From a bacterium (GTDB lineage Bacteria; JAHJDO01), in NCBI GenBank assembly GCA_030611945.1, contig JAUWOV010000098.1, forward strand, positions 1-5,208: a DNA stretch of 5,208 bases. Direction: 5' to 3'. The notes below the pieces were generated by a model. The model saw only the letters and a program-made list of their open reading frames with translations, ran no database searches and was not told where the DNA came from. The number at the start of each line of letters is the position of its first letter. Position 1 is the first letter of the stretch. The translations under genes were made by a program, and so were the position numbers. This document shows, piece after piece, positions 1 through 5,208 of this stretch.

Positions 1-411
1 GGCGCTTTTCATGTGAGCAAACCGTCAGACCTTATCCCTGAACTGCAGGGAAGATTTCCGATAAGAGTTGAACTCTCAAGTTTAAGCAAAAATGACTTTG
101 AAAAAATTCTCACACAGCCTCGCAATGCATTGATTAAACAATACACAGCTCTTCTGAAAACAGAAAATGTCAAGATTGAGTTTAAAAAAGATGCTGTCCA
201 AGAAATTGCCTCTATGGCATTTAAGGTAAACCAGGCAACGGAGAATATAGGAGCCAGACGACTCTATACCATTGTTGAAAAACTGCTGGAAGATATATCC
301 TTCAATGCGCCTGAGGAAAGCGGCAAAAAAATATCTATAAATGCAGCGTATGTAAAGAAAAAACTGGAAGGATTTGTGGAGGATATTGACATTACAAGAT
401 ATATTCTATGA
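1..411 (+). CDS. hslU: HslU, ATPase subunit of the HslVU (ClpYQ) protease, C-terminal part (5' end outside window)
   Basis: HslU is the cytoplasmic AAA+ hexamer that unfolds substrates and feeds them to the HslV peptidase. The frame is open from base 1 ([10 protein letters not shown]...), so the gene starts upstream; the GTG at base 13 is not its true start. The 136 residues align without gaps to the E. coli HslU C-terminus as I remember it. [12 protein letters not shown] carries the arginine finger (residue 18 here, Arg325 in E. coli). ENIGARRL carries the sensor-2 arginine (residue 86 here, Arg393 in E. coli). The end, DIDITRYIL, matches the conserved tail (SRFIL in E. coli) that docks into HslV and activates it. 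Walker A and B lie outside the window. HslV is expected upstream but is not seen. The stop overlaps the next gene by 4 nt. Identity is very secure. Confidence 0.97.
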   Translation, partial: GAFHVSKPSDLIPELQGRFPIRVELSSLSKNDFEKILTQPRNALIKQYTALLKTENVKIEFKKDAVQEIASMAFKVNQATENIGARRLYTIVEKLLEDISFNAPEESGKKISINAAYVKKKLEGFVEDIDITRYIL

Positions 412-3400
412 AAAACAATTTTCAATTTCCTTTTCTTGCTCTTGTTTTTATTTCTATACTCCTTATTCCATTCGCAGGTTATACAACTCCAAATATAGAT
501 GATATCAGCAGACTAGAAAACTCGGGACTGTCTGAGGAAGCAAGGGGGCATTACGATAAAGCATTTGCATTGTATGAAAAGCTAATTAAAGAGACTGCCT
601 ATAGCGTACAGCAGGAGGTATATCTAAGAAGAATTTTTGATATACGCTTCAGTATCAGTAATAAAACAGACGTCTTAAAAATCTGTAAATATATAAGAAA
701 AAGCAGAAAATCTAACCAATCACTAAAATCTCTTGCTAAATGGTTCATGCTGCGGCTATACCTTGAAGATGGGGAAATTGAGGGGGCAAAGAGTTTGTGC
801 GCAAAACTCGGTCTTATTCAAAACTGGTTTGCAATAGGTCCATTTGATAATGATGGGAAAACAGGTTTTGACAAAGAATACACGCCCGAGAAAGAAATAA
901 AAATTTCTTCTGAATATCAGGGGAAGGATAGAAAAGTAAAATGGAGACCTATAAATATTGAGTCTCCGTCAGGATTCGTTGACCTTGGAGCTATTTTTAG
1001 GCCAAATAAAAACACATGCGCATATCTACTAACATTTATTAAATCAAATAAAAAAAGAGAAGTTGCATTTAGAATGGGGCATGATGACGCAATTAAAATA
1101 TGGTTAAATAACAGCTTGATTTTTAGCAATAATAATTATCATGCTGCACGATTTGATCAGAGTCATGCAAGAGTGCTTCTTAACAAAGGATGGAACAAAA
1201 TCTTGATTAAGCTCTGTCAAAAACAGGGGAAATGGGAATTACTTTTTAGAATAACATCTCCAAATGGCAAACGCATATCAAGACTAAAGGTTCGCGCAAA
1301 TTTACCTGCAAAGATAGCAGAACATATTCCTGCGGAAGATACGGGCAAGATTAGCTCTGGGAATATATCCTTTCTTGAAGAAAGCATCAAAACCGACGCG
1401 GATAATGCGCAACTCTATTATTATTTAGCATACCTATACAATAAAAGTCTGCCGGATGATGAAACAAAACATAAGGATTTTCTATGCATAACAAAAGCGA
1501 TTCAGCTAAATCCTGATAATCCTTTCTATAGCTATCTTGGAGCAAATCTTGCGCATCAACCAAACAAAAGAAGGGAGCTGTTAGAGAAAACCATTAAATT
1601 GGATCCTGATTTTACAATAGCCTTTTATCAGTTAGCAGAATATTATCTAAATGCTAATAACCTAACAAAAGCTCTGCATATAATTAATAAATGTCTTGAT
1701 ATTAATCCGTCATTTATCCCTGCAATTTGTCTGAAGATATCCATTTACTCAAAACAGGGTTCAACCCCGCTTATTCCTCCCTTGCTTGAGAAAATTAAAA
1801 ATGTTCCTATTCACTATTATGAGAAGCATCATTCACAGGAAGAAACCTTAGAACAATTACGAAAGCTTCTCAAAACAGATTTTACAGATAACCGTGCAAG
1901 AGACAAGATCGTTAAAATTTTACTAAATACGAGCAGGGTTTCAGAAGCATTGAACAGACTATGTGAAATGGCAGCATTGAATCCATATGATACGAGGAGC
2001 TATCTTCGCAGGGCAAAGATATATGCTAATAAATACCAACTCCATAAAGCTATTAAAGTATGTAATCAGGCAGTGACTATCTGTCCGGAGAACTATGAAA
2101 TACTTTTAAGTTTAGGGCTCCTGCATCGACGCATCGGCAATTGTGAAAAGTTTGAAGAGTTTGTCAATAAAGCTCTGGAAATAAAGCCTGACTATACATG
2201 GCTCAGGAAATACGCTGAATTTGTGAACCCAAAGAAAGAAGCTTATGAAGAGAATTTCACAGAGAACATAACAGCAATAATCAATTCTGCAAATAACCTA
2301 AAACATGTTGATAGCGAAGCTGTTTATCTTCTTGATAAAGCGATCTCACGGGTATATATGGATGGCACTTCGTCTGAATATGTACATCAGGTCATTAAAG
2401 TTCTTACAGATAAAGGGGTAAAGGATTTTAATCATCTCAACGTATATTATACGCCCAAAGACCAGGAAGTCATTATTAAAAAAGCGCGCATTATAAAGAA
2501 GGACGGAACGACAACGGATTACTATAAGTCCTCTGACGTGTCCACATCCAGCCCGCAGTATAGAGTATACTATGATTACAGAAGAAAAACTATTAAGTTT
2601 AGTTCTCTTGAAAAAGGCGATATTGTTGATTTTGAATACAAGGTCAATGATATAGGAGGCAATATATATGGTGATTACTTCGGAAATATGTTCCTGTTTA
2701 AAGACACAAATCCCATTGTTCATTCTAAATACGTTCTTATTGTTCCAAAACGACGCAAATTTTACTTTTATAGTCCAAAACTCAATATCATTCCACAAAA
2801 AACTTATAATAAACATGCGGACACTGTCTGCTATATCTGGGAGAAAAGAAACATTGAAAAAATAGAGAAAGAGTTGAGTATGCCTCCTTATCAGGAAATT
2901 ACTCCATACCTGCTTATATCCACCTTTAAGGATTGGACAGATGTCTCCAGGTGGTACGCTGATCTTACAAGTGGACAGATGGAATCATCCCCTGAAATAA
3001 AAAAGATAGCAGCTTCCCTGATAAAAAATAAGAATACAGAAATTGATAAGATCAGAGCTATCTATAATTATGTTGTTAAGAAGATCAGATATGTAGGTTT
3101 GGAATTTGGGATACATGGTTACAAGCCATATAAGGCGCGCCAGGTATTTAACAGAAAGTTCGGCGACTGTAAGGATAAAGCGTTGCTGATTATGACGATG
3201 CTCAAAGAGGCTGGGATCCCTTCGAAAATCGTACTTGTAAGAACAAGATCCAGGGGTAGGTTTGATTTCTCCCAAGCCTCTCTTGGCTTATTTAATCACG
3301 CAATATGTCACGTCAAACTCAAGGGCGGAAAAGAGCTCTGGATGGATGGCACTGCTGAATATAGCAGTATCAATGAAATACCATGGATGGATCAGGGAGT

Positions 3401-4115
3401 CGGTGTGTTTATAGTGGACCTGAAGCGAAGAAAGGGCATATTATCTACGATACCAGTTAGCGCAGGCGTTCATAATAACCGCATCTCAGATAAAAACGTA
3501 TTATTGAAGGACGATGGCAGCGCATACATCGGCGGAACGGAAATAGTCGGCGGAGCATTCTGTCCCGGAATTAGATACTTTTTCCAAATTCCTTCAAAGC
3601 AGAAGGAGGAGTTTGAAAAGCTATTAAACACCATATTTGAAGGCGCTCAAGTAATAAATGTTCACTTTCCTGATTTATCCGGACTGGATACTCCTATAAA
3701 ATACAATTACGCTGTTAGTGTGCCAAAATTCTTAAAACCTATTTCCGAAGGCTTTTCATTTAATCCGGTTATGTTCAGGCATAAACTTACTCAAAGGTAT
3801 GCTTCAAGCAGTATACGAAAACATGATCTCTTACTTTCGTATCCATTTATGGATAACAAAACAGCTGAATTCCTGCTCCCACAAGGTTATGAAGCAAGTC
3901 ACTTGCCTCAAGATGTTGAGCTTAAAAGCAAATTCGGCTCTTTATCAATAATATATGGTAAATTACCTGATAAGGTTATAGTTAAAGTAAAGTTTCTGTT
4001 AGATGTCTCAAGAGTTTCGCCTGAAGAGTATCCTGAATTTCGTAAATTCACTGCAGATGTGGATAAAAACGAAAACAAGGAAATAATAATTAAAAAGAAA
4101 CCTGCGGTTGAATGA
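408..4115 (+). CDS. Large exported TPR / DUF3857 / transglutaminase-like protein
   Basis: This 1235-residue protein is probably exported. Residues 1-25 look like a signal peptide (KNN, then a hydrophobic core [16 protein letters not shown]), with cleavage near 24-27. Residues 140-290 form a beta-rich module opening with W140-FAIGPF. TPR-like helical repeats lie near 36-75, 320-450 and 505-605 (for example [36 protein letters not shown]). DUF3857 covers about 635-800. A transglutaminase-like core covers about 860-985 with Cys921 (FGDCKDKA), His964 (NHAICHV) and Asp980 (WMDGTAEY), so the triad is intact. A DUF3858-like beta domain follows at about 1145-1230. Members of this fold can be proteases, amidases or cross-linking enzymes; the substrate here is unknown. 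The start overlaps the hslU stop as ATGA. The nearest GGAGG (378-382) is 25 nt away, too far to serve it, so coupling to hslU translation is likely. Domain assignment is firm; function is not. Confidence 0.92.
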   Translation: MKNNFQFPFLALVFISILLIPFAGYTTPNIDDISRLENSGLSEEARGHYDKAFALYEKLIKETAYSVQQEVYLRRIFDIRFSISNKTDVLKICKYIRKSRKSNQSLKSLAKWFMLRLYLEDGEIEGAKSLCAKLGLIQNWFAIGPFDNDGKTGFDKEYTPEKEIKISSEYQGKDRKVKWRPINIESPSGFVDLGAIFRPNKNTCAYLLTFIKSNKKREVAFRMGHDDAIKIWLNNSLIFSNNNYHAARFDQSHARVLLNKGWNKILIKLCQKQGKWELLFRITSPNGKRISRLKVRANLPAKIAEHIPAEDTGKISSGNISFLEESIKTDADNAQLYYYLAYLYNKSLPDDETKHKDFLCITKAIQLNPDNPFYSYLGANLAHQPNKRRELLEKTIKLDPDFTIAFYQLAEYYLNANNLTKALHIINKCLDINPSFIPAICLKISIYSKQGSTPLIPPLLEKIKNVPIHYYEKHHSQEETLEQLRKLLKTDFTDNRARDKIVKILLNTSRVSEALNRLCEMAALNPYDTRSYLRRAKIYANKYQLHKAIKVCNQAVTICPENYEILLSLGLLHRRIGNCEKFEEFVNKALEIKPDYTWLRKYAEFVNPKKEAYEENFTENITAIINSANNLKHVDSEAVYLLDKAISRVYMDGTSSEYVHQVIKVLTDKGVKDFNHLNVYYTPKDQEVIIKKARIIKKDGTTTDYYKSSDVSTSSPQYRVYYDYRRKTIKFSSLEKGDIVDFEYKVNDIGGNIYGDYFGNMFLFKDTNPIVHSKYVLIVPKRRKFYFYSPKLNIIPQKTYNKHADTVCYIWEKRNIEKIEKELSMPPYQEITPYLLISTFKDWTDVSRWYADLTSGQMESSPEIKKIAASLIKNKNTEIDKIRAIYNYVVKKIRYVGLEFGIHGYKPYKARQVFNRKFGDCKDKALLIMTMLKEAGIPSKIVLVRTRSRGRFDFSQASLGLFNHAICHVKLKGGKELWMDGTAEYSSINEIPWMDQGVGVFIVDLKRRKGILSTIPVSAGVHNNRISDKNVLLKDDGSAYIGGTEIVGGAFCPGIRYFFQIPSKQKEEFEKLLNTIFEGAQVINVHFPDLSGLDTPIKYNYAVSVPKFLKPISEGFSFNPVMFRHKLTQRYASSSIRKHDLLLSYPFMDNKTAEFLLPQGYEASHLPQDVELKSKFGSLSIIYGKLPDKVIVKVKFLLDVSRVSPEEYPEFRKFTADVDKNENKEIIIKKKPAVE

Positions 4116-4128
4116 TTGCTGGGATAAA

Positions 4129-4162
4129 AATTCCCCCTTTGAAGGGGGATTCAGGGGGATGT
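4129..4162 (+). repeat. Left inverted-repeat arm, itself palindromic
   Basis: The arm starts AATTCCCCCTTTGAAGGGGG and ends AGGGGGATGT. Its first 21 bases (4129-4149) are the exact reverse complement of 4576-4596, and its last 10 (4153-4162) of 4544-4553. The two blocks are joined by only TTC here. Within the arm, CCCCCTT (4133-4139) pairs with AAGGGGG (4142-4148), giving a strong small hairpin between the upstream gene and the DUF559 gene. No T-run follows on the + strand, so a + strand terminator is unlikely; on the - strand the hairpin is followed by AATTTTTAT. The AGGGGG at 4153-4158 lies 9 nt before the DUF559 ATG and could act as its ribosome binding site. Confidence 0.85.
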
Positions 4163-4167
4163 AAAAC

Positions 4168-4695
4168 ATGCCGCAAAACACAATAATACCATACAACTTA
4201 GAACTAAAACAATTCGCGCGAGATTTGCGAAACAATAGCACATTGTCAGAAGTCCTGCTTTGGCAGCAAATTAAAGGCAAAGTGCTTGGTTATGAATTTC
4301 ACAGACAAGTTCCCATTGACCAGTTTATAGTAGATTTTTATTGTCATGAACTAATGTTGGCTATTGAAATTGACGGAAGCAGTCACGGGGATAAATATGA
4401 TTATGATATGGATAGACAATCAAAACTTCAGGATTTAGGAGTTAAGTTTATCAGGTTTAATGATTTGGATGTGAAGAAAAATATGGCTGGGGTGTTAATC
4501 GCTTTGGAACATAAAATTAGAGAAATTGTAAATTGCGGGAAGAACATCCCCCTGGTTTCGCCTGAGACGAAACCGTCCCCCTTCAAAGGGGGAATTCAGC
4601 AATGCAATTGTAGTGGGCGTATTGTGCAATACGCTCTTTTGTTCTTGGGTGTTTTTATTGAAATTTTAAGCGATTTTGAGTATAGTAGCCGTTAA
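4168..4695 (+). CDS. DUF559 domain protein (Vsr/PD-(D/E)xK-like nuclease fold) with repeat-encoded C-terminus
   Basis: The family is predicted to have a small endonuclease fold related to Vsr; its cellular role is not settled. Residues 12-122 form the DUF559 domain. They show ARDLRNNSTLSEVLLW with Glu28, EFHRQVPIDQFIVDFYC with Asp56, LAIEIDGSSH with Glu67, Asp69 and His73, then DRQ near 82-84 and FIRFND at 94-99. These are the expected conserved positions, so the domain looks intact and potentially active. The start is well fixed: an in-frame TAA lies at 4162-4164, and ATG 4168 follows an AGGGGG motif by 9 nt. Members usually end near residue 120-130. Here the frame continues through the right repeat arm (NIPLVSPETKPSPFKGG) and a second palindrome, adding about 50 residues unlikely to belong to the domain. 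The gene lies between inverted repeats, consistent with independent arrival. Confidence 0.88.
   Translation: MPQNTIIPYNLELKQFARDLRNNSTLSEVLLWQQIKGKVLGYEFHRQVPIDQFIVDFYCHELMLAIEIDGSSHGDKYDYDMDRQSKLQDLGVKFIRFNDLDVKKNMAGVLIALEHKIREIVNCGKNIPLVSPETKPSPFKGGIQQCNCSGRIVQYALLFLGVFIEILSDFEYSSR
4544..4596 (-). repeat. Right inverted-repeat arm with an extra internal hairpin
   Basis: This is the reverse-complement partner of 4129-4162. The 21-nt outer block (4576-4596) and 10-nt inner block (4544-4553) match the left arm perfectly. Between them are 22 bases (4554-4575) where the left arm has 3. That insert forms a hairpin of GGTTTCG (4554-4560) and CGAAACC (4568-4574), 7 bp with a 7-nt loop. A second hairpin, CCCCCTT with AAGGGGG (4577-4583 and 4586-4592), is shared with the left arm. 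The whole arm lies inside the DUF559 reading frame. Confidence 0.85.
4605..4640 (+). terminator. Palindrome followed by TCTTTT: REP-like repeat or possible terminator
   Basis: GCGTATTG (4617-4624) and CAATACGC (4627-4634) form a perfect 8-bp stem separated by TG, followed directly by TCTTTT. This could end transcription from the DUF559 side before the promoter at 4658. The preceding CAATTGTAGTGGGCG resembles, from memory, a widespread dispersed palindrome in environmental genomes (CAATTGTAGGGGCG with a mirrored arm), here with a decayed right side. Repeat and terminator roles are not exclusive. The T-run is short and interrupted, so termination is only moderately likely. The palindrome is translated as part of the DUF559 C-terminal tail. 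Confidence 0.45.
4658..4686 (+). promoter_or_regulatory. Sigma70-type promoter for the small membrane protein gene
   Basis: TTGAAA (4658-4663) and TATAGT (4681-4686) each match the sigma70 consensus at 5 of 6 positions, with an optimal 17-nt spacer. Transcription would start near 4693, leaving a leader of about 47 nt before the ATG at 4740. The site lies within the last codons of the DUF559 reading frame and just after the palindrome at 4617-4634, which supports an independent transcription unit starting here. Prediction rests on the motifs and their placement only. Confidence 0.6.
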
Positions 4696-4725
4696 ATAAC
4701 AGAAAGTATTCAATGACTAATGTTG

Positions 4726-4732
4726 AAGGAGG
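4726..4732 (+). promoter_or_regulatory. Strong Shine-Dalgarno site deciding the start at 4740
   Basis: AAGGAGG is a near-perfect anti-16S match and ends 7 nt before ATG 4740. An earlier in-frame ATG at 4713 would add nine residues (MTNVEGGSV) but has no comparable site and would place this motif inside the gene. The start at 4740 is therefore preferred. Confidence 0.8.
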
Positions 4733-4739
4733 ATCAGTA

Positions 4740-4952
4740 ATGAAAGTGATGAATTGGAGTGCGCAGACGAAGCTTTTCGCAACCATAGGAATGTTGCTTG
4801 CGAATCTCATGGTCATTGTCGGCTGGTATTTGTTGGCAAAAATGGACGGGGACCCGATATTCTTGGGGGTTCACCTTGGGATAATAGACTTTGCGTTTTT
4901 CTTTTGTGTCTTTCTATGGCCTGCTACGCAGAGGAGAAAGGACAAGAGATAA
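4740..4952 (+). CDS. Small two-helix membrane protein, unknown function
   Basis: I do not recognise this 70-residue protein. It begins MKVMNWSAQTKLFA. Two hydrophobic segments are clear: about 13-33 (FATIGMLLANLMVIVGWYLLA) split by no charged residue, and about 42-61 (LGVHLGIIDFAFFFCVFLWP). The short linker KMDGDPIF lies between them, and the C-terminus is strongly basic (RRKDKR). By the positive-inside rule both ends should be cytoplasmic, with the linker outside. The real-gene case rests on the AAGGAGG at ideal spacing, the -35/-10 pair upstream and the coherent membrane topology. It could be a regulatory or accessory small membrane protein, but nothing shows a partner. The next gene, 129 bases on, also starts with a membrane segment. 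Confidence 0.72.
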   Translation: MKVMNWSAQTKLFATIGMLLANLMVIVGWYLLAKMDGDPIFLGVHLGIIDFAFFFCVFLWPATQRRKDKR

Positions 4953-5081
4953 TATCCGACCAAGCTCTGGAGAATGTTCGTCGCTAATCGCGCTGAATCC
5001 TCAGTTTGATCGTTACCAATAGGAAATCTAAATTATTACAAAATTTCAAATGACAATACCGAAGTTCAAAAAAGGGGAAAT

Positions 5082-5208
5082 ATGAAGAAAATTAGAAGAA
5101 ACGTTTTTGCCAACTCCAGATTCAAGAGGCTTAGCCTGATCTTTGTTTTGGCGCTTTGTCTTTTGATTGGGTTGGTTTATGTGGGGATGCAGAGATCTAA
5201 GAAGGAAA
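5082..5208 (+). CDS. N-terminus of a membrane-anchored or secreted protein (3' end outside window)
   Basis: The 42 visible residues begin MKKIRRNVFANSRFKRL, a basic cytoplasmic stretch, followed by one hydrophobic segment (about 17-35, LSLIFVLALCLLIGLVYVG) and then MQRSKKE. This looks like a signal anchor or an uncleaved signal peptide. No AXA cleavage motif is clear, so a membrane-anchored protein with its bulk outside is more likely. A GGGG (5074-5077) lies 4 nt before the ATG and could serve as the ribosome binding site. The 129-base gap before it holds only a weak promoter candidate, TTGATC (5006-5011) and TAAATT (5029-5034), 17 nt apart and 4 of 6 at each box. No domain is visible yet, so function cannot be assigned. 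Confidence 0.65.
   Translation, partial: MKKIRRNVFANSRFKRLSLIFVLALCLLIGLVYVGMQRSKKE

Larger units (their letters stand above)
4115..4603. mobile_element. Putative inverted-repeat-bounded unit carrying a DUF559 gene
   Basis: Two inverted repeat arms (4129-4162 and 4544-4596) enclose the DUF559 coding domain. A further short match, ATTGCTG at 4115-4121 and its complement CAGCAAT at 4597-4603, lies outside the arms. It is separated from the left arm by 7 extra bases (GGATAAA) and abuts the right arm directly. The left end touches the stop codon of the transglutaminase-like gene without disrupting it. I see no convincing target-site duplication and no transposase, so any movement would need outside enzymes or recombination. 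DUF559 genes beside such repeats are, as I recall, common in several uncultivated lineages. Calling this a mobile unit is an inference from the symmetry. The alternative is two independently placed G/C-run repeats flanking an ordinary gene. Confidence 0.5.

Noticed and set aside
2346-2816. Long open frame on the - strand inside the transglutaminase-like gene
   Set aside because: It lies wholly within a coding region with clear domains and has no recognisable protein features, so it is an antisense shadow. The same applies to - strand frames at 917-1129, 2985-3275 and 4008-4280.
2358-3355. The phrase ATGGATGGCACT occurs near 2358 and again near 3342
   Set aside because: Both encode an MDGT motif in separate conserved domains (DUF3857 start and the catalytic Asp region). 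The match does not extend, so it is coincidence rather than a duplication.
4133-4148. CCCCCTTTGAAGGGGG hairpin as a terminator for the upstream gene
   Set aside because: No T-run follows on the + strand, and the hairpin is duplicated in the right arm as part of the repeat, so repeat structure explains it better.
4107-4611. Target-site duplication flanking the DUF559 unit
   Set aside because: Bases outside either possible boundary (4115/4603 or 4129/4596) do not form a direct repeat.
4754-4987. A 77-codon open frame on the + strand overlapping the small membrane protein in another frame
   Set aside because: It has no good ribosome binding site, its start lies inside the well-signalled 4740 gene, and its residue composition is not coherent.

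Overview
This 5.2 kb window is AT-rich bacterial DNA. All supportable genes are on the + strand. No tRNA, rRNA, CRISPR array or complete insertion sequence is visible. It looks like chromosomal DNA from a Gram-negative-type bacterium: it has HslU and a very large exported TPR/transglutaminase-like protein. It also carries a DUF559 gene between G/C-run inverted repeats (CCCCCTTTGAAGGGGG type). I associate that combination with uncultivated anaerobic lineages such as Omnitrophota, Planctomycetota relatives and Nitrospirota. That taxonomic guess comes from memory of the families, is weak, and was not tested.

Layout. Positions 1-411 are the C-terminal 136 residues of HslU, the ATPase of the HslVU protease. 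It overlaps by 4 nt (ATGA) a 1235-residue gene (408-4115). That protein has a signal peptide, a beta-rich module with a W-x-x-IGPF motif, TPR-like repeats, a DUF3857 domain, a transglutaminase-like fold with an intact Cys-His-Asp triad, and a DUF3858-like C-terminus. The two genes probably form the end of an operon and are translationally coupled.

Immediately after that stop codon sits a compact unit (about 4115-4603). Two inverted repeat arms enclose a DUF559 (Vsr/PD-(D/E)xK-like) nuclease gene. The arms share a perfect 21-nt and a perfect 10-nt block. The right arm carries an extra hairpin-forming segment of 22 nt where the left arm has 3 nt. The nuclease reading frame runs through the right arm and a second palindrome to a stop at 4693-4695, so its last 50 or so residues are translated repeat DNA.

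Downstream, a good sigma70-type promoter (4658-4686) and an ideal Shine-Dalgarno site lead into a 70-residue two-helix membrane protein of unknown function (4740-4952). After a 129-base gap, a gene with an N-terminal membrane anchor begins (5082) and runs off the window. The best candidate for something under-described is the inverted-repeat-bounded DUF559 unit and the way its gene, repeats and neighbouring regulatory signals overlap. No defence island or other new multi-gene system is evident.
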